Assembly: GCF_900176205.1 (NCBI RefSeq)
Contig: NZ_LT859959.1
Span: forward strand, 5,167,001-5,231,000
From: Bradyrhizobium sp. ORS 285
GTDB taxonomy: Bacteria > Pseudomonadota > Alphaproteobacteria > Rhizobiales > Xanthobacteraceae
Direction: 5' to 3'
DNA length: 64,000 nt
Part shown: one piece after another, positions 52,726 through 61,805 of the stretch
How positions within the stretch are numbered: the stretch's first letter is position 1
Layout of the letters: each line of letters begins with the position of its first letter
Translations under genes and position numbers: made by a program
The notes under the pieces: model-generated
What the model saw: the letters and a program-made list of their open reading frames with translations, nothing else
Database searches by the model: none
What the model was told of the DNA's origin: nothing

Positions 52726-54833
52726 GCGACGCTCGACGACTCCCATGCGATGCAAACAAGTCGGAACGAATGATGACAGCTCCCTACGTCCCGCAAATGG
52801 CTCTCTATCGGCAATGGCTGGGCGACAATCGCGGCCTCCGCTTCGAGACCTTCGAGGAGATGCGGCAATGGTCCATCCGCGACCTCGACAGCTTCTGGCG
52901 CAGCATCTGGGATTATTACGACCTGCAGTCGCCGACCACATTTTCATCCGTGCTGGCCAAGCGCACGATGCCGGGAGCGATCTGGTTTCCAGGTGCTTCG
53001 GTCAACTACGCCAGGCAGGTGTTCCGTCACGTCGACGCCGCCGAGGCCGCCGGCCTGCCCGCGATCATCAGCAGCCACGAGGATGGCAGGCTGACGGAAA
53101 CATCATGGCCGGAGCTGCGGCGAAAGGCAGCCGCCCTGGCGCTGCATCTGCGCGAGCAAGGCGTCGCGCCCGGCGACCGGGTCGCCGCCTATCTCCCCAA
53201 CATCCCCGAAGCCATGATCGCGTTTCTCGCGGCGGCCAGCATCGGCGCGATCTGGAGCGTTTGCGCACCCGACATGGCCGCGCCCGCCGTGATCGACCGG
53301 TTCAAGCAGATCGAGCCGAAGGTGCTGATCGCCTGCGATGCCGTCACTTACGCGGGGCGCCGGCACGATCGGCGCGATGTCGTCGAGGAGTTGCGCCGGT
53401 CGTTGCCGACGGTCGGCCACGTCATCCTGCACAGTGACGATGGCGGCACGCCAGTTGGCGGCGACTTCCGCCTCGCGGATATCCTGGCCAGAACAGGTCC
53501 GGCCATCGACACGTTCGAGCCGGAATGGCTCCCCTTCGATCATCCGCTCTGGATCGTCTATTCGAGCGGCACCACGGGGCTGCCGAAGCCGATCGTGCAT
53601 GGTCATGGCGGCATCATTGTCGTCACGCTGGCCCTGCTCGGGCTGCACAATGACATCGGCTGCTCCTATCAGCCGAACTCGTTCGGCGAGCGCTATCACT
53701 GGTACAGCTCGACCGGCTGGATCATGTGGAACAACCAGGTCGGCGCGCTCCTCAACGGCACCACGTGCTGCATCTTCAACGGCAGCCCGGCCGGGCCGAA
53801 GGACAATCCCGACTGGACCACGTTGTGGCGCTTCGTCGCGAACTCGCGTTCGACCTTCTTCGGAGCCGGCGCGGCGTTCTTCGCGAGTTGCGTCAAAGCC
53901 GACATCGATCTGGCGGGCGCCGGCGATCTGTCGCATCTGCGCTGCCTCGGCTCCACCGGCTCGCCGCTGAGCGCCGATACGCAGGCCTGGTTCGACCAGC
54001 GCTTTGCGGAGCTCGCAAAGGTCAATGGCAGCCGCGCTCAGGCGCAGATGTGGTGGTCCAACATCTCGGGCGGCACCGACTTCGCCGGCGCGTTCATCTG
54101 TGGCAATCGCGAATTGCCGCAGGTGCCCGGAACGATGCAGTGCCGCGCGCTCGGCGCGGCCGTCGAGGCCTTCAACGATCAAGGCGAGCCCGTCATCGGC
54201 GAGGTCGGGGAGCTCGTCTGCACCGAGCCGATGCCGTCAATGCCGCTGCGGTTCTGGAACGACGCCGGGAATGCGCGCTATCTCTCGAGCTATTTCGACA
54301 CGTACACAACCAGCGACGGCGCGCCGGTCTGGCGGCATGGCGACTGGCTCAAGGTCGATCCGGACGGCTCCTGCATCATCTACGGCCGCAGCGACGCCAC
54401 CATCAACCGCCACGGCCTGCGCATGGGAACGAGCGAATTGTACTCGGCGATCGAAGCGCTGCCTGAGGTCCTGGATTCGCTGGTCGTCGATCTCGAATAT
54501 CTCGGCCGCGACAGCTACATGCCGCTGTTCGTCGTGTTGCGCGAGGGCGTCCCGCTCGACGATACCATGAAGCGGAAGATCAACCGCGCGGTCGAAGCCA
54601 GCCTGTCGCGACGCTTCGTCCCCGACGAGATCTTTGCGGTGGACGAGATTCCACGCACGTTGTCCGGCAAGAAGCAGGAGCTCCCGATCAAGAAGCTGCT
54701 GCTCGGACAGCCGCTCGACAAGGTCATCAACCGCGACGCGATGGCCAATCCCGGCTGCCTCGATTGGTACATCGCGTTCGCCCGCGCTCGGTTGCAAAGC
54801 ACGTCAGGTGGGGCGCAACGCGGACAGACGTGA
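52722..54833 (+). CDS. Acetoacetyl-CoA synthetase (acetoacetate-CoA ligase)
   Basis: The ~703-residue adenylate-forming enzyme has the AMP-binding signature 'IVYSSGTTGLPKPIVHGHGG' (about 281-300), 'WYSSTGWIMWNNQVGALLNG', and the C-terminal catalytic Lys region 'EIPRTLSGKKQELPIKKLLL'. The fit is to acetoacetyl-CoA synthetase rather than acetyl-CoA synthetase. It activates acetoacetate with ATP and CoA. The ATG at 52722 overlaps the TetR stop; a second ATG at 52770 after CGGAACGA gives a length (687) nearer the family norm and may be the true start. Confidence 0.88.
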   Translation: MSDARRLPCDANKSERMMTAPYVPQMALYRQWLGDNRGLRFETFEEMRQWSIRDLDSFWRSIWDYYDLQSPTTFSSVLAKRTMPGAIWFPGASVNYARQVFRHVDAAEAAGLPAIISSHEDGRLTETSWPELRRKAAALALHLREQGVAPGDRVAAYLPNIPEAMIAFLAAASIGAIWSVCAPDMAAPAVIDRFKQIEPKVLIACDAVTYAGRRHDRRDVVEELRRSLPTVGHVILHSDDGGTPVGGDFRLADILARTGPAIDTFEPEWLPFDHPLWIVYSSGTTGLPKPIVHGHGGIIVVTLALLGLHNDIGCSYQPNSFGERYHWYSSTGWIMWNNQVGALLNGTTCCIFNGSPAGPKDNPDWTTLWRFVANSRSTFFGAGAAFFASCVKADIDLAGAGDLSHLRCLGSTGSPLSADTQAWFDQRFAELAKVNGSRAQAQMWWSNISGGTDFAGAFICGNRELPQVPGTMQCRALGAAVEAFNDQGEPVIGEVGELVCTEPMPSMPLRFWNDAGNARYLSSYFDTYTTSDGAPVWRHGDWLKVDPDGSCIIYGRSDATINRHGLRMGTSELYSAIEALPEVLDSLVVDLEYLGRDSYMPLFVVLREGVPLDDTMKRKINRAVEASLSRRFVPDEIFAVDEIPRTLSGKKQELPIKKLLLGQPLDKVINRDAMANPGCLDWYIAFARARLQSTSGGAQRGQT

Positions 54834-55349
54834 TTGCTCGCATGAGATCGGCTCCGTCCCTTCGCGAGGTCATGTCGATCAGGCGATTTCGTCGGAGGAT
54901 ACCTAGTCTGAGCATCAAGTGAGCGACAACACTCGAATTCCAATAGCTGGAACTGATGACGAACAGGGCTCGGCTTGAAAGGACACCCTCACGCGTGAAG
55001 TACGCTTCGCCCCGCCTTCAAGGCACTGACCACGCGTTCCGCGCTAAGAAAGATCGCTGTTCGGATCGACTGACGATCACCTTCAATGCTTTGCATGAAG
55101 AGCACTTGTGAAAGTTTCTCAGGACCCGAACGAGCTGCCCTGTTCAGGAGTTTGGATGAGCGGCAGACCGGCTCAAGGAGATCGGCGGGTCACGTCTCAC
55201 CGCGCTGAACACAAAACGCGTCATGCGTCGGATCAACGGTCGCGCTTTGCAAGCTTGCCACCTGAACGCGCCGATATGGCTCCAGGAGCCATTTCGTCGC
55301 GCATCTCGTTGTAAAATCGGGAAAGCACAATTGTAGGTGCTTGAAAGAA
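54834..55349. other. 516-base gene-poor stretch beside tRNA-Pro
   Basis: No convincing coding sequence is visible. Base composition is lower in GC than the neighbours. An exact inverted repeat ATGGCTCC-A-GGAGCCAT lies at 55276-55292, 57 bases beyond the 3' end of the tRNA. The stretch could be a decayed insertion at the tRNA 3' end, but no integrase or attachment-site duplication is seen. Confidence 0.4.
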
Positions 55350-55426
55350 TGGTCGGAGCGGCAGGATTCGAACCTGCGACCCCTGCGTCCCGAACGCAGT
55401 GCTCTACCGGGCTGAGCCACGCTCCG
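55350..55426 (-). tRNA. tRNA-Pro (anticodon CGG)
   Basis: The minus strand folds into a complete cloverleaf: acceptor CGGAGCG/CGCTCCG, D-stem GCTC/GAGC, anticodon stem CTGCG/CGCAG with loop TTCGGGA (anticodon CGG) and T-arm GCAGG TTCGAAT CCTGC. The discriminator is A and the CCA end is encoded (55350-55352). It decodes CCG, a frequent proline codon in this GC-rich genome. Confidence 0.97.
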
Positions 55427-55650
55427 ACTTGGGAAGCCGGCTTATAGCGTCGGGTTTCCGTCTTCGCAAGGCACACGAGGCAGGAATTCGCATCGAAATC
55501 GCAGATCGCCGGCGGAGGGGTTAACTCCTTGGCCCAATGGGGCTTTACGCAGCAGCCATGGCGCAGGCGCAAGACGCCGGGCGATTTGCGTGCTTCATTC
55601 GCTCCGCCCCAGCCGCTATAGCGGGCGCGCAAACGTACCACTGCCGGCCC

Positions 55651-56655
55651 ATGATGCCCGAGCCCGAGACGACAGAGCTGAAGACGCAGGTCCTGCCTGC
55701 CGACGCGAGCGGAATCGCCGCGGCGGCGGGCGTGTTCGCGCGCGGCGGGCTGGTCGCGTTTCCGACCGAGACCGTCTACGGCCTCGGCGCCGATGCGAGC
55801 AATGCAGCGGCGATCGCTCATCTCTACCAGGCCAAAGGGCGGCCGGCCTTCAACCCGCTGATCGCCCATGTCGCAGATCTCGGCGCAGCACGACGAATCG
55901 GCCTCTTCGATGCCACGGCCGAGCGGCTGGCCGCCGCGTTCTGGCCGGGGCCGCTGACGCTCGTCGTCCCGCAGGCGGACGGGTGTCCCGTCGCCGATCT
56001 CGCCACCGCCGGCCTCGACACGGTCGCGATCCGCGTGCCGGCCCATCCCATTGCGCGAGCGCTGCTCGCCGCATTCGACGGCGCCGTGGTGGCGCCGTCG
56101 GCCAACATCTCCGGTCACGTGTCGCCGACGACGGCAAGCCATGTCGCGGCCGATCTTACCGGGCGAATCGACCTGATCCTGGACGGCGGGCCGGTCGAGG
56201 TCGGCGTCGAATCGACCATCATCGGCTGCTTTGAGGCGCCCACCCTGCTGCGCCCGGGCGGAGTTCCCAGCGAAGCGATCGAGGCGGTGCTCGGCCGGCC
56301 TCTGGCGCGGCCGGCAGTTGCCGAGATGCATGCCGCCGAGCAGCCGCTCGCACCGGGCATGCTGGCCTCGCATTATGCGCCGCGCGCCGCCGTCCGCCTC
56401 GAAGCCACCGACCTCGCGGCCGGCGAGGCGCTGCTCGCCTTCGGCCCCGCAAAGCTGCCCGGCGCCGCTGGCGCAGCCGCGATGCTGAACCTGTCGCCCT
56501 CGGGCGATGCAGCAGAGGCAGCCACGCATCTTTTCGGCTATCTTCGCAGCCTCGATGCGAGCGGCGCCCGCAGCATCGCCGTGATGCCGATCCCGAACGA
56601 GGGCCTCGGCGAGGCGATCAACGACCGGCTGCGCCGCGCCGCCGCGCCGCGATAA
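55651..56655 (+). CDS. Threonylcarbamoyl-AMP synthase (Sua5/YrdC family)
   Basis: The ~334-residue protein has a YrdC domain ('GGLVAFPTETVYGLGADASN', 'KGRPAFNPLIAHV', 'GPLTLVVP', 'VVAPSANISGHVSPTTASHV') and the C-terminal Sua5 domain ('PLAPGMLASHYAPRAAVRL'). It makes threonylcarbamoyl-AMP from Thr, bicarbonate and ATP for the t6A modification at position 37 of ANN-decoding tRNAs. Two adjacent ATGs (55651, 55654) are candidate starts; an upstream codon at 55537 would add a non-conserved extension. Confidence 0.93.
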   Translation: MMPEPETTELKTQVLPADASGIAAAAGVFARGGLVAFPTETVYGLGADASNAAAIAHLYQAKGRPAFNPLIAHVADLGAARRIGLFDATAERLAAAFWPGPLTLVVPQADGCPVADLATAGLDTVAIRVPAHPIARALLAAFDGAVVAPSANISGHVSPTTASHVAADLTGRIDLILDGGPVEVGVESTIIGCFEAPTLLRPGGVPSEAIEAVLGRPLARPAVAEMHAAEQPLAPGMLASHYAPRAAVRLEATDLAAGEALLAFGPAKLPGAAGAAAMLNLSPSGDAAEAATHLFGYLRSLDASGARSIAVMPIPNEGLGEAINDRLRRAAAPR

Positions 56656-56673
56656 CTCTGGAAGCAACCGACC

Positions 56674-58101
56674 ATGAACATCAGCCCGCCTGCTTTGCCG
56701 CCGCTGTCTCCCGAGCTGATCGCGCAATTCGCCGCCATCGTTGGCGAGCGCCAGGCGCTGACCGCGGAGGCCGACGTCGCGCCTTACGTCACCGAGGAGC
56801 GCAATCTGTTCCACGGCCGCTCGCCGCTGGTGCTGCGTCCCGGCTCGACGGCGGAGGTTGCCGCGATCTGCAAGCTCGCCAGCGCGCATCGTATCGCTCT
56901 GACGCCGCAGGGCGGCAACACCGGTCTCGTCGGCGGACAGACGCCGCACAATGGCGAGGTCGTGGTGTCGCTGAAGCGGATGGACAAGATACGCGACATC
57001 GACACCGCCTCCAACACCATGATCGCCGAGGCCGGCGTGGTGCTGCAGACCGCGCAGCAGAAGGCCGCCGAGGTCGATCGTCTGTTCCCGCTGTCGCTCG
57101 GCGCCGAAGGCAGCTGCACGATCGGCGGCAATCTCTCGACCAATGCCGGCGGCACCGCCGCGCTCGCCTATGGCGTCGCGCGCGAGATGGCCCTCGGCGT
57201 CGAGGTGGTGCTGGCCGACGGCCGGGTGCTGAACGCGTTGTCGAAACTGAAAAAAGACAACACCGGCTACGACCTGCGCAATCTCTTCATCGGCGCCGAG
57301 GGCACGCTCGGGATCATCACCGCGGCGAGCCTGAGACTGTTTCCGAAGCCGCGCGCGATCGAGACCGCGTTCGTCGGACTCAAGTCCCCGGAGGACGCGC
57401 TGAAGCTCTTGTCGATCGCGCAGCGCGAGGCGGCGGGTAGCCTGACCAGCTTCGAGCTGATCGCCCACATCGCGCTCGACTTCTCGATCCGCCACGTCGC
57501 CGGCAACCGCGCGCCGCTGTCCGGCCCGCATCCGTGGTTCGTGCTGATGGAGCTGTCGTCGTCGCGCGACGATGCCCGCGCGACGCTGGAGACCATTCTC
57601 GAGCAGGGCCTGGAGGCCGGCATCGTCGATGACGCCGCCATCGCCGAGAATCTCACCCAGCGGATGGCGTTCTGGAAGCTGCGCGAGGACATCTCCTGGG
57701 CGCAGAAGCCGGAGGGCGGCTCGATCAAGCACGATATCTCGGTGCCGGTCGCCGCGGTGCCGGCGTTCATCGCCGAGGCAAATGAGGCCGTCGTCAGGAA
57801 AGTGCCCGGCGCGCGGCCGGTGCCGTTCGGCCATCTCGGCGACGGCAACATCCACTACAATGTCAGCCAGCCTGTGGGCGCTAACTCGGCCGACTATCTC
57901 GCGCGCTGGCACGAGGTGAATGCGGTGGTGTTCGAGATCGTGCTGCGCATGGGCGGCTCGATCTCGGCCGAGCACGGCATCGGCGTGCTCAAGCGCGACG
58001 AGTTGCTGGACGTGAAGGACCCAACCGCGATCGCGCTGATGCGCGCGATCAAGGCGCAGTTCGATCCGCTCGGGATCATGAATCCCGGCAAGGTGCTCTG
58101 A
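56674..58101 (+). CDS. FAD-linked oxidoreductase, D-2-hydroxyglutarate/D-lactate dehydrogenase type
   Basis: The 475-residue protein has a PCMH-type FAD-binding domain ('LRPGSTAEVAAICKLASAHR', 'PQGGNTGLVGGQTP', 'EGSCTIGGNLSTNAGGTAAL') and a C-terminal FAD-oxidase domain with metal-site 'PFGHLGDGNIHYN' and 'SAEHGIGVLKRDEL'. Such enzymes oxidise D-2-hydroxy acids. D-2-hydroxyglutarate dehydrogenase is the best family guess. It lies 18 bases after the Sua5 gene and leads into two more small genes, probably one operon. Confidence 0.88.
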   Translation: MNISPPALPPLSPELIAQFAAIVGERQALTAEADVAPYVTEERNLFHGRSPLVLRPGSTAEVAAICKLASAHRIALTPQGGNTGLVGGQTPHNGEVVVSLKRMDKIRDIDTASNTMIAEAGVVLQTAQQKAAEVDRLFPLSLGAEGSCTIGGNLSTNAGGTAALAYGVAREMALGVEVVLADGRVLNALSKLKKDNTGYDLRNLFIGAEGTLGIITAASLRLFPKPRAIETAFVGLKSPEDALKLLSIAQREAAGSLTSFELIAHIALDFSIRHVAGNRAPLSGPHPWFVLMELSSSRDDARATLETILEQGLEAGIVDDAAIAENLTQRMAFWKLREDISWAQKPEGGSIKHDISVPVAAVPAFIAEANEAVVRKVPGARPVPFGHLGDGNIHYNVSQPVGANSADYLARWHEVNAVVFEIVLRMGGSISAEHGIGVLKRDELLDVKDPTAIALMRAIKAQFDPLGIMNPGKVL

Positions 58102-58107
58102 TCTCCC

Positions 58108-58563
58108 ATGGACAAAGCTCCTGCTCTCGCCATCTCCGACATCACCGACGCCGACGTGCCCGCGATCATCGCGCTGTGGCAGCGCTGCGGCCTGACCCGG
58201 CCGTGGAACGATCCCGCCGCCGATATCGCGCTGGCCCGCCGCGGCAGCGACTCCACCGTGCTCGTCGGCCGCAGCGGCGGCGTCATCGCGGCGTCCGCGA
58301 TGGTCGGCCATGACGGCCATCGCGGCTGGGTCTATTACGTCAGCGTCGATCCCGATCATCGCGGCCAGGACCTTGGCCGCGCCATCATGGCGGGCGCTGA
58401 AGACTGGCTGCGCGCGCGCGGCATCGCCAAGCTGATGCTGATGGTGCGCGGCGACAACACCAAGGTGCAGGAATTCTATCAGGCGCTCGACTATGCCGTG
58501 CAGGACAGCGTCGTGTTTTCGAAATGGCTCGACGGCCGTCCGCCGACGCCCGGCATGAAATAG
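58108..58563 (+). CDS. GNAT-family acetyltransferase (YpeA-like)
   Basis: The 151-residue protein has the GNAT core 'YYVSVDPDHRGQDLGRAIMAGAEDWLRARG' with the R/Q-x-x-G-x-G/A acetyl-CoA loop, then 'MLMVRGDNTKVQEFYQALDY'. The size and 'WNDPAADIALA' N-terminal part fit YpeA. Substrate unknown. It follows the FAD enzyme by 6 bases. Confidence 0.88.
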   Translation: MDKAPALAISDITDADVPAIIALWQRCGLTRPWNDPAADIALARRGSDSTVLVGRSGGVIAASAMVGHDGHRGWVYYVSVDPDHRGQDLGRAIMAGAEDWLRARGIAKLMLMVRGDNTKVQEFYQALDYAVQDSVVFSKWLDGRPPTPGMK

Positions 58564-58572
58564 AGGTCTCCC

Positions 58573-59154
58573 ATGAGCATCTCCGACCGCATCCGCGTGC
58601 GTGAGCGGCGCGTGCTCTCCGACCATTACGGCACGCTGACCTCGACCAAGTTCGAGTGGCGGCGCGACGACGGCACGTGGCAGATGCAGAGCCGCGACGT
58701 GTTCGAGCGCGGCAACGCCGCGGCGATCCTGCCCTACAATCTCGCCCAGCGCAGCGTCATCCTGGTCAAGCAGTTCCGCTATCCCGCGTTCATCAACGGC
58801 TACGACGACCTGCTGATCGAGGCCGCGGCCGGGCTGCTCGACGATGCCTCGCCGGAGGAGCGCATCCGGCTCGAGGCTGAGGAGGAGACCGGGTTCCGGC
58901 TGCACGACGTCAAGTTTCTGTTCGAGGCCTTCATGAGCCCGGGCGTCGTGACCGAGAAGATCCACTTCTTCGTCGCCGCCTACGAGCCCGAGATGCGCGT
59001 CAGCGCCGGCGGTGGGCTCGCCCATGAGGGCGAGGAGATCGAGGTGCTGGAGGTCGGGATCGACGAGGCGCTGGCGATGATCGCCGACGGCCGCATCCAG
59101 GACGCCAAGACGATCATGCTGCTGCAGCACGCGGCGCTGCGGATTTTTGGTTGA
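58573..59154 (+). CDS. Nudix hydrolase, ADP-ribose/GDP-mannose pyrophosphatase type
   Basis: The 193-residue protein has the Nudix box 'GLLDDASPEERIRLEAEEETGF' (the RE of REUXEE reads LE). 'VILVKQFRYPAFINGYDDLLIEAAAG' and 'FMSPGVVTEKIHFFVAAYEP' are typical of the NudK/ADP-ribose pyrophosphatase group. It splits a nucleoside-diphosphate sugar. It is the end of the 55.6-59.2 kb run; a repeat follows. Confidence 0.85.
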   Translation: MSISDRIRVRERRVLSDHYGTLTSTKFEWRRDDGTWQMQSRDVFERGNAAAILPYNLAQRSVILVKQFRYPAFINGYDDLLIEAAAGLLDDASPEERIRLEAEEETGFRLHDVKFLFEAFMSPGVVTEKIHFFVAAYEPEMRVSAGGGLAHEGEEIEVLEVGIDEALAMIADGRIQDAKTIMLLQHAALRIFG

Positions 59155-59198
59155 CGATCGATCTCTCACGCCGGCTCCGCTCGCACCACCCGTGCGGG

Positions 59199-59272
59199 CC
59201 CCTCACCCCAACCCTCCCAGCGCGAGCGAAGCTCGTCGCGCCCCCGTGAAGGACGGGGAGAGGGAGCGCACC
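59199..59272. repeat. Dispersed palindromic repeat (CCCTCACCCCAACCC / GGGGAGAGGGAG type)
   Basis: The segment begins CCCCTCACCCCAACCCTCCC and ends GGGGAGAGGGAG, with imperfectly complementary arms and an internal GCGAGCGAAGCTCG hairpin. This is a common intergenic palindrome of alphaproteobacterial genomes. It lies between convergent Nudix and SRAP genes, where it may act as a terminator. Confidence 0.75.
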
Positions 59273-59319
59273 GCCCTTGTGGTGAGAGTTCGCGTGCAGG
59301 CCCATCCGCACGCTTAGCC

Positions 59320-60090
59320 TCAGAACAAACTCCCCTGCCCGTCATCCGCCGAATTGGTTGTCATTTTACGCGACACAACTTTCTTCGCCGGCTTGCGCTG
59401 CGCATCTTCTACGGCGCGCATTTCCTCGGTCATCGGCAGCAGCAGCTGCTCGTCGTCGTTCGCCACCGCGTTGACGCGGGTCGAGACCTCGTACCAGGTG
59501 AACTCGCCTTCCCGTGGCGCGACCATCAGGTGCATCACGTCGTCGGCATCGTGCGCGCGGCAGTCGAGCCAGAGCGAGAAATCATCCGGTCTGATCGTCA
59601 CGGGAACCCGATGATGCAGCGTCGCGAGATCCGCGCTGGCAGCCGCCGTCATGAGCGCGACCGTGTCGACCTCCTCGCCGTTCGGTCCCATCCAGGTCTC
59701 GGCGAGCGCGGCGAAGCCGAGTGGCGCGCGGTCGGCGCGGTGGATGAACAACGGCCGCTTGCGGCCATCGATCACCTGCCACTCGTAATACCCATCAGCG
59801 GGCACAAGCACGCGCCGTCGACGAATCGCGTTCTTGAATGCGGGCTTCTCGCGTACGGACTCCGAACGCGCATTGATCACCAGCGTGAAACTACGGGGAT
59901 CCTTCACCCAGGCCGGCATGAAACCCCAGCGCATCAAGCGAAAATGCCTGATGTCCTGATCCAGAAAAACTACGGGAATAGGCTGCGTCGGAGCAATGTT
60001 GTGCCGCGGCGGGAAGTTCGGTTGTTCCTCGTAGCCGAAGATCTGCCTGAGAGCCGCAGGTGGTGAAGTGATCACGAAGCGTCCACACAT
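59320..60090 (-). CDS. SOS response-associated peptidase-family protein (SRAP/YedK)
   Basis: The 256-residue protein starts MCGRFVITS, so the catalytic Cys becomes residue 2 after Met removal; this fixes the start at 60090 rather than 60102. Other active-site marks are Asn in 'VINARSES', Glu in 'PADGYYEWQ' and His in 'LHHRVPVTI'. SRAP/HMCES proteins crosslink to abasic sites in single-stranded DNA and shield them. The C-terminal ~30 Lys/Ser-rich residues are unstructured. The gene is divergent from the 60153 gene. Confidence 0.93.
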   Translation of the reverse strand: MCGRFVITSPPAALRQIFGYEEQPNFPPRHNIAPTQPIPVVFLDQDIRHFRLMRWGFMPAWVKDPRSFTLVINARSESVREKPAFKNAIRRRRVLVPADGYYEWQVIDGRKRPLFIHRADRAPLGFAALAETWMGPNGEEVDTVALMTAAASADLATLHHRVPVTIRPDDFSLWLDCRAHDADDVMHLMVAPREGEFTWYEVSTRVNAVANDDEQLLLPMTEEMRAVEDAQRKPAKKVVSRKMTTNSADDGQGSLF

Positions 60091-60152
60091 AATGTCACTC
60101 AAATCCTGGTGTGTTCAGCACCTTTTAACCGGGGTTGGGAACACTGCAGCGG

Positions 60153-60707
60153 ATGACCGCAGCGGCGACCCAATCCGTGCCTTCCGATCGCACGACCCCA
60201 CGACCGGCGGGCAGCGCCATTGATCCGGCGCGGGCCGCGATCCTGCGCGCCGCCAACATCAATCCGCGCACCGGGCTCGCCACCGACTATCTGAATCATT
60301 TCAACGAAGCCGTCATGCTGCTCGAAATGATTCCGGATATCCCGGAATGCGCCGAGGATTTTTTGGCGTGGTCGCCGCTGACCTACCCAGAACATTTCAC
60401 GCACACCAATTTCAAGGCTCGCGATCTTGTCATCGAAGCCTATGAGCAGGCCGATCCCGCGATTCGCGATCGCTTCGACCATCTCACCAAGACCATGACC
60501 GACATCCTGCTCGCGGTCGGCAGCGCGATGCGCGACGCCAAGCAGGATTCCACCAAGGCCAAGCTGGCCGAGCAAGCCGCCAGCTGGGTCAAGCCGCTGG
60601 TGTCGCAAGCCGGCGGCATCATCAATGGCGACATCGAGTTCGATCCGGAACCGGTGGCGGAGGTCGACGAAGTCGATGCCGTCGACGCGATCATGGCAAG
60701 CTTCTAG
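60153..60707 (+). CDS. Conserved hypothetical protein (184 residues)
   Basis: The ATG at 60153 follows GCAGCGG. The soluble product has 'ILRAANINPRTGLATDYLNHFNEAVMLLEMI' and 'DFLAWSPLTYPEHFTHTNFKARDLVIEAYE' mid-protein and an acidic C-terminal tail (EVDEVDAVDAIMASF). The pattern is familiar from many Rhizobiales genomes without a function. No signal peptide. It is divergent from the SRAP gene and lies 69 bases before a Nudix gene. Confidence 0.75.
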   Translation: MTAAATQSVPSDRTTPRPAGSAIDPARAAILRAANINPRTGLATDYLNHFNEAVMLLEMIPDIPECAEDFLAWSPLTYPEHFTHTNFKARDLVIEAYEQADPAIRDRFDHLTKTMTDILLAVGSAMRDAKQDSTKAKLAEQAASWVKPLVSQAGGIINGDIEFDPEPVAEVDEVDAVDAIMASF

Positions 60708-60776
60708 CGTTGCACAGGCTGCCGGCGCGGCAGCCCCACGACAGAGTGCATATAACGCCCCGGAGCCGTCCTTGCC

Positions 60777-61208
60777 ATGACCCTCGCCTCGCCTCCCCGC
60801 CATCCCCAGCTCGCCGTCAGCGCCGCGATCTTTCGCGACGGCAAGATCATGCTCGTTCGCCGGGCGCGGTCTCCGGCCAAGGGCGCCTACACGCTGCCGG
60901 GCGGCCGGGTCGAGTTCGGCGAGAGCCTGCACGACGCGCTGGCGCGCGAGGTGATGGAGGAGACAGGGCTGTCGATCACAATCATCGGCCTGGCCGGCTG
61001 GCGCGAGGTGCTGCCGGCGAGTTACGGCGGCAAGGGCGGCGACGGCCATTACGTGATCCTGCCCTTTGCCGCACGCTGGCAGGCCGGCGAGCCCGTGCTG
61101 AACGAGGAGCTCGACGACGTGCTGTGGCGCGCGCCCGATGACCTGGACGGCCTGTCGCTCACCGACGGCCTGCCGGACGTCATCGCCGCCGCGCGGGCGC
61201 TGCTGTAG
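60777..61208 (+). CDS. Nudix hydrolase
   Basis: The 143-residue protein has an intact Nudix box, 'GGRVEFGESLHDALAREVMEETGLSI' (about 42-67), with the REVMEE metal-binding helix. It is similar in size to MutT/NUDT-type pyrophosphatases that clean nucleotide pools. 'PQLAVSAAIFRDGKIMLVRRARSPAKGAYTLPGG' precedes the box. Substrate unknown. Confidence 0.88.
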   Translation: MTLASPPRHPQLAVSAAIFRDGKIMLVRRARSPAKGAYTLPGGRVEFGESLHDALAREVMEETGLSITIIGLAGWREVLPASYGGKGGDGHYVILPFAARWQAGEPVLNEELDDVLWRAPDDLDGLSLTDGLPDVIAAARALL

Positions 61209-61252
61209 GCGCCTCGTAGAGCCGCCTTGCGTCCGCCACCGGGCGAAGGCAT

Positions 61253-61651
61253 ATGACGGCGGTGCTCCCGATGTTCCCCAAACGCCTGCTCGCCATCCTC
61301 GTCCTCGTCGCGGCCTGCGCTGCCGCTCCGGTGCGGGCGCAGGATGCGGCTGCGCCATTCGACGGCGACCTGCAACGGCTGGCCGAGATCCTCGGCACAC
61401 TACATTACCTCCGCGGCATCTGCGGCAGCAACGAGGGCGCCAAATGGCGCAACCAGATGCAGGCCCTGATCGACGCCGAGACGCCCTCCGGCGAGCGCCG
61501 CGCCCGCATGATCGCCGGCTTCAACCGCGGCTATAACGGCTTCCAGCAGACCTACCGGACCTGCACGCCGGCGGCGATGGTGGCGATCCGCCGCTACATC
61601 GACGAGGGCTCGAAGATCTCGCGCGACCTCACGGCGCGCTACGCCAATTAA
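61253..61651 (+). CDS. Secreted TIGR02301-like protein
   Basis: The 132-residue product has a signal peptide ending around VRAQDAA (position ~30). The mature part 'LAEILGTLHYLRGICGSNEGAKWRNQMQALI' and 'FNRGYNGFQQTYRTCTPAAMVAIRRYIDEG' fits a small family restricted to Rhizobiales that I recall as TIGR02301. Two Cys could form a disulphide in the periplasm. An alternative start is at 61271 (MFPKRLLAIL). Function unknown. Confidence 0.75.
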   Translation: MTAVLPMFPKRLLAILVLVAACAAAPVRAQDAAAPFDGDLQRLAEILGTLHYLRGICGSNEGAKWRNQMQALIDAETPSGERRARMIAGFNRGYNGFQQTYRTCTPAAMVAIRRYIDEGSKISRDLTARYAN

Positions 61652-61805
61652 CGCGGCCGGCGCGTTATCCACGTTTGCGTTAACCTTGTTAACCTTTCCT
61701 AAAGAACTGGCCTAGGCGTTCCCGCCTCGCGTGGTAATGCTGACTTGTCCGGCGCGCCCGCGTTCGGAAATCAACGCGCCTCGCGGCCCCGCCAGACTGA
61801 ATTCA

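Noticed and set aside
55108..55314. A 68-codon plus-strand frame with GTG start near tRNA-Pro
   Set aside because: No ribosome site, unusual composition and no recognisable motif; probably non-coding.
55144..59169. A 1341-codon open frame on the minus strand across the tRNA and four genes
   Set aside because: It runs antisense to Sua5, the FAD oxidoreductase, GNAT and Nudix genes, has no recognisable domain, and arises from GC-rich third-position bias.
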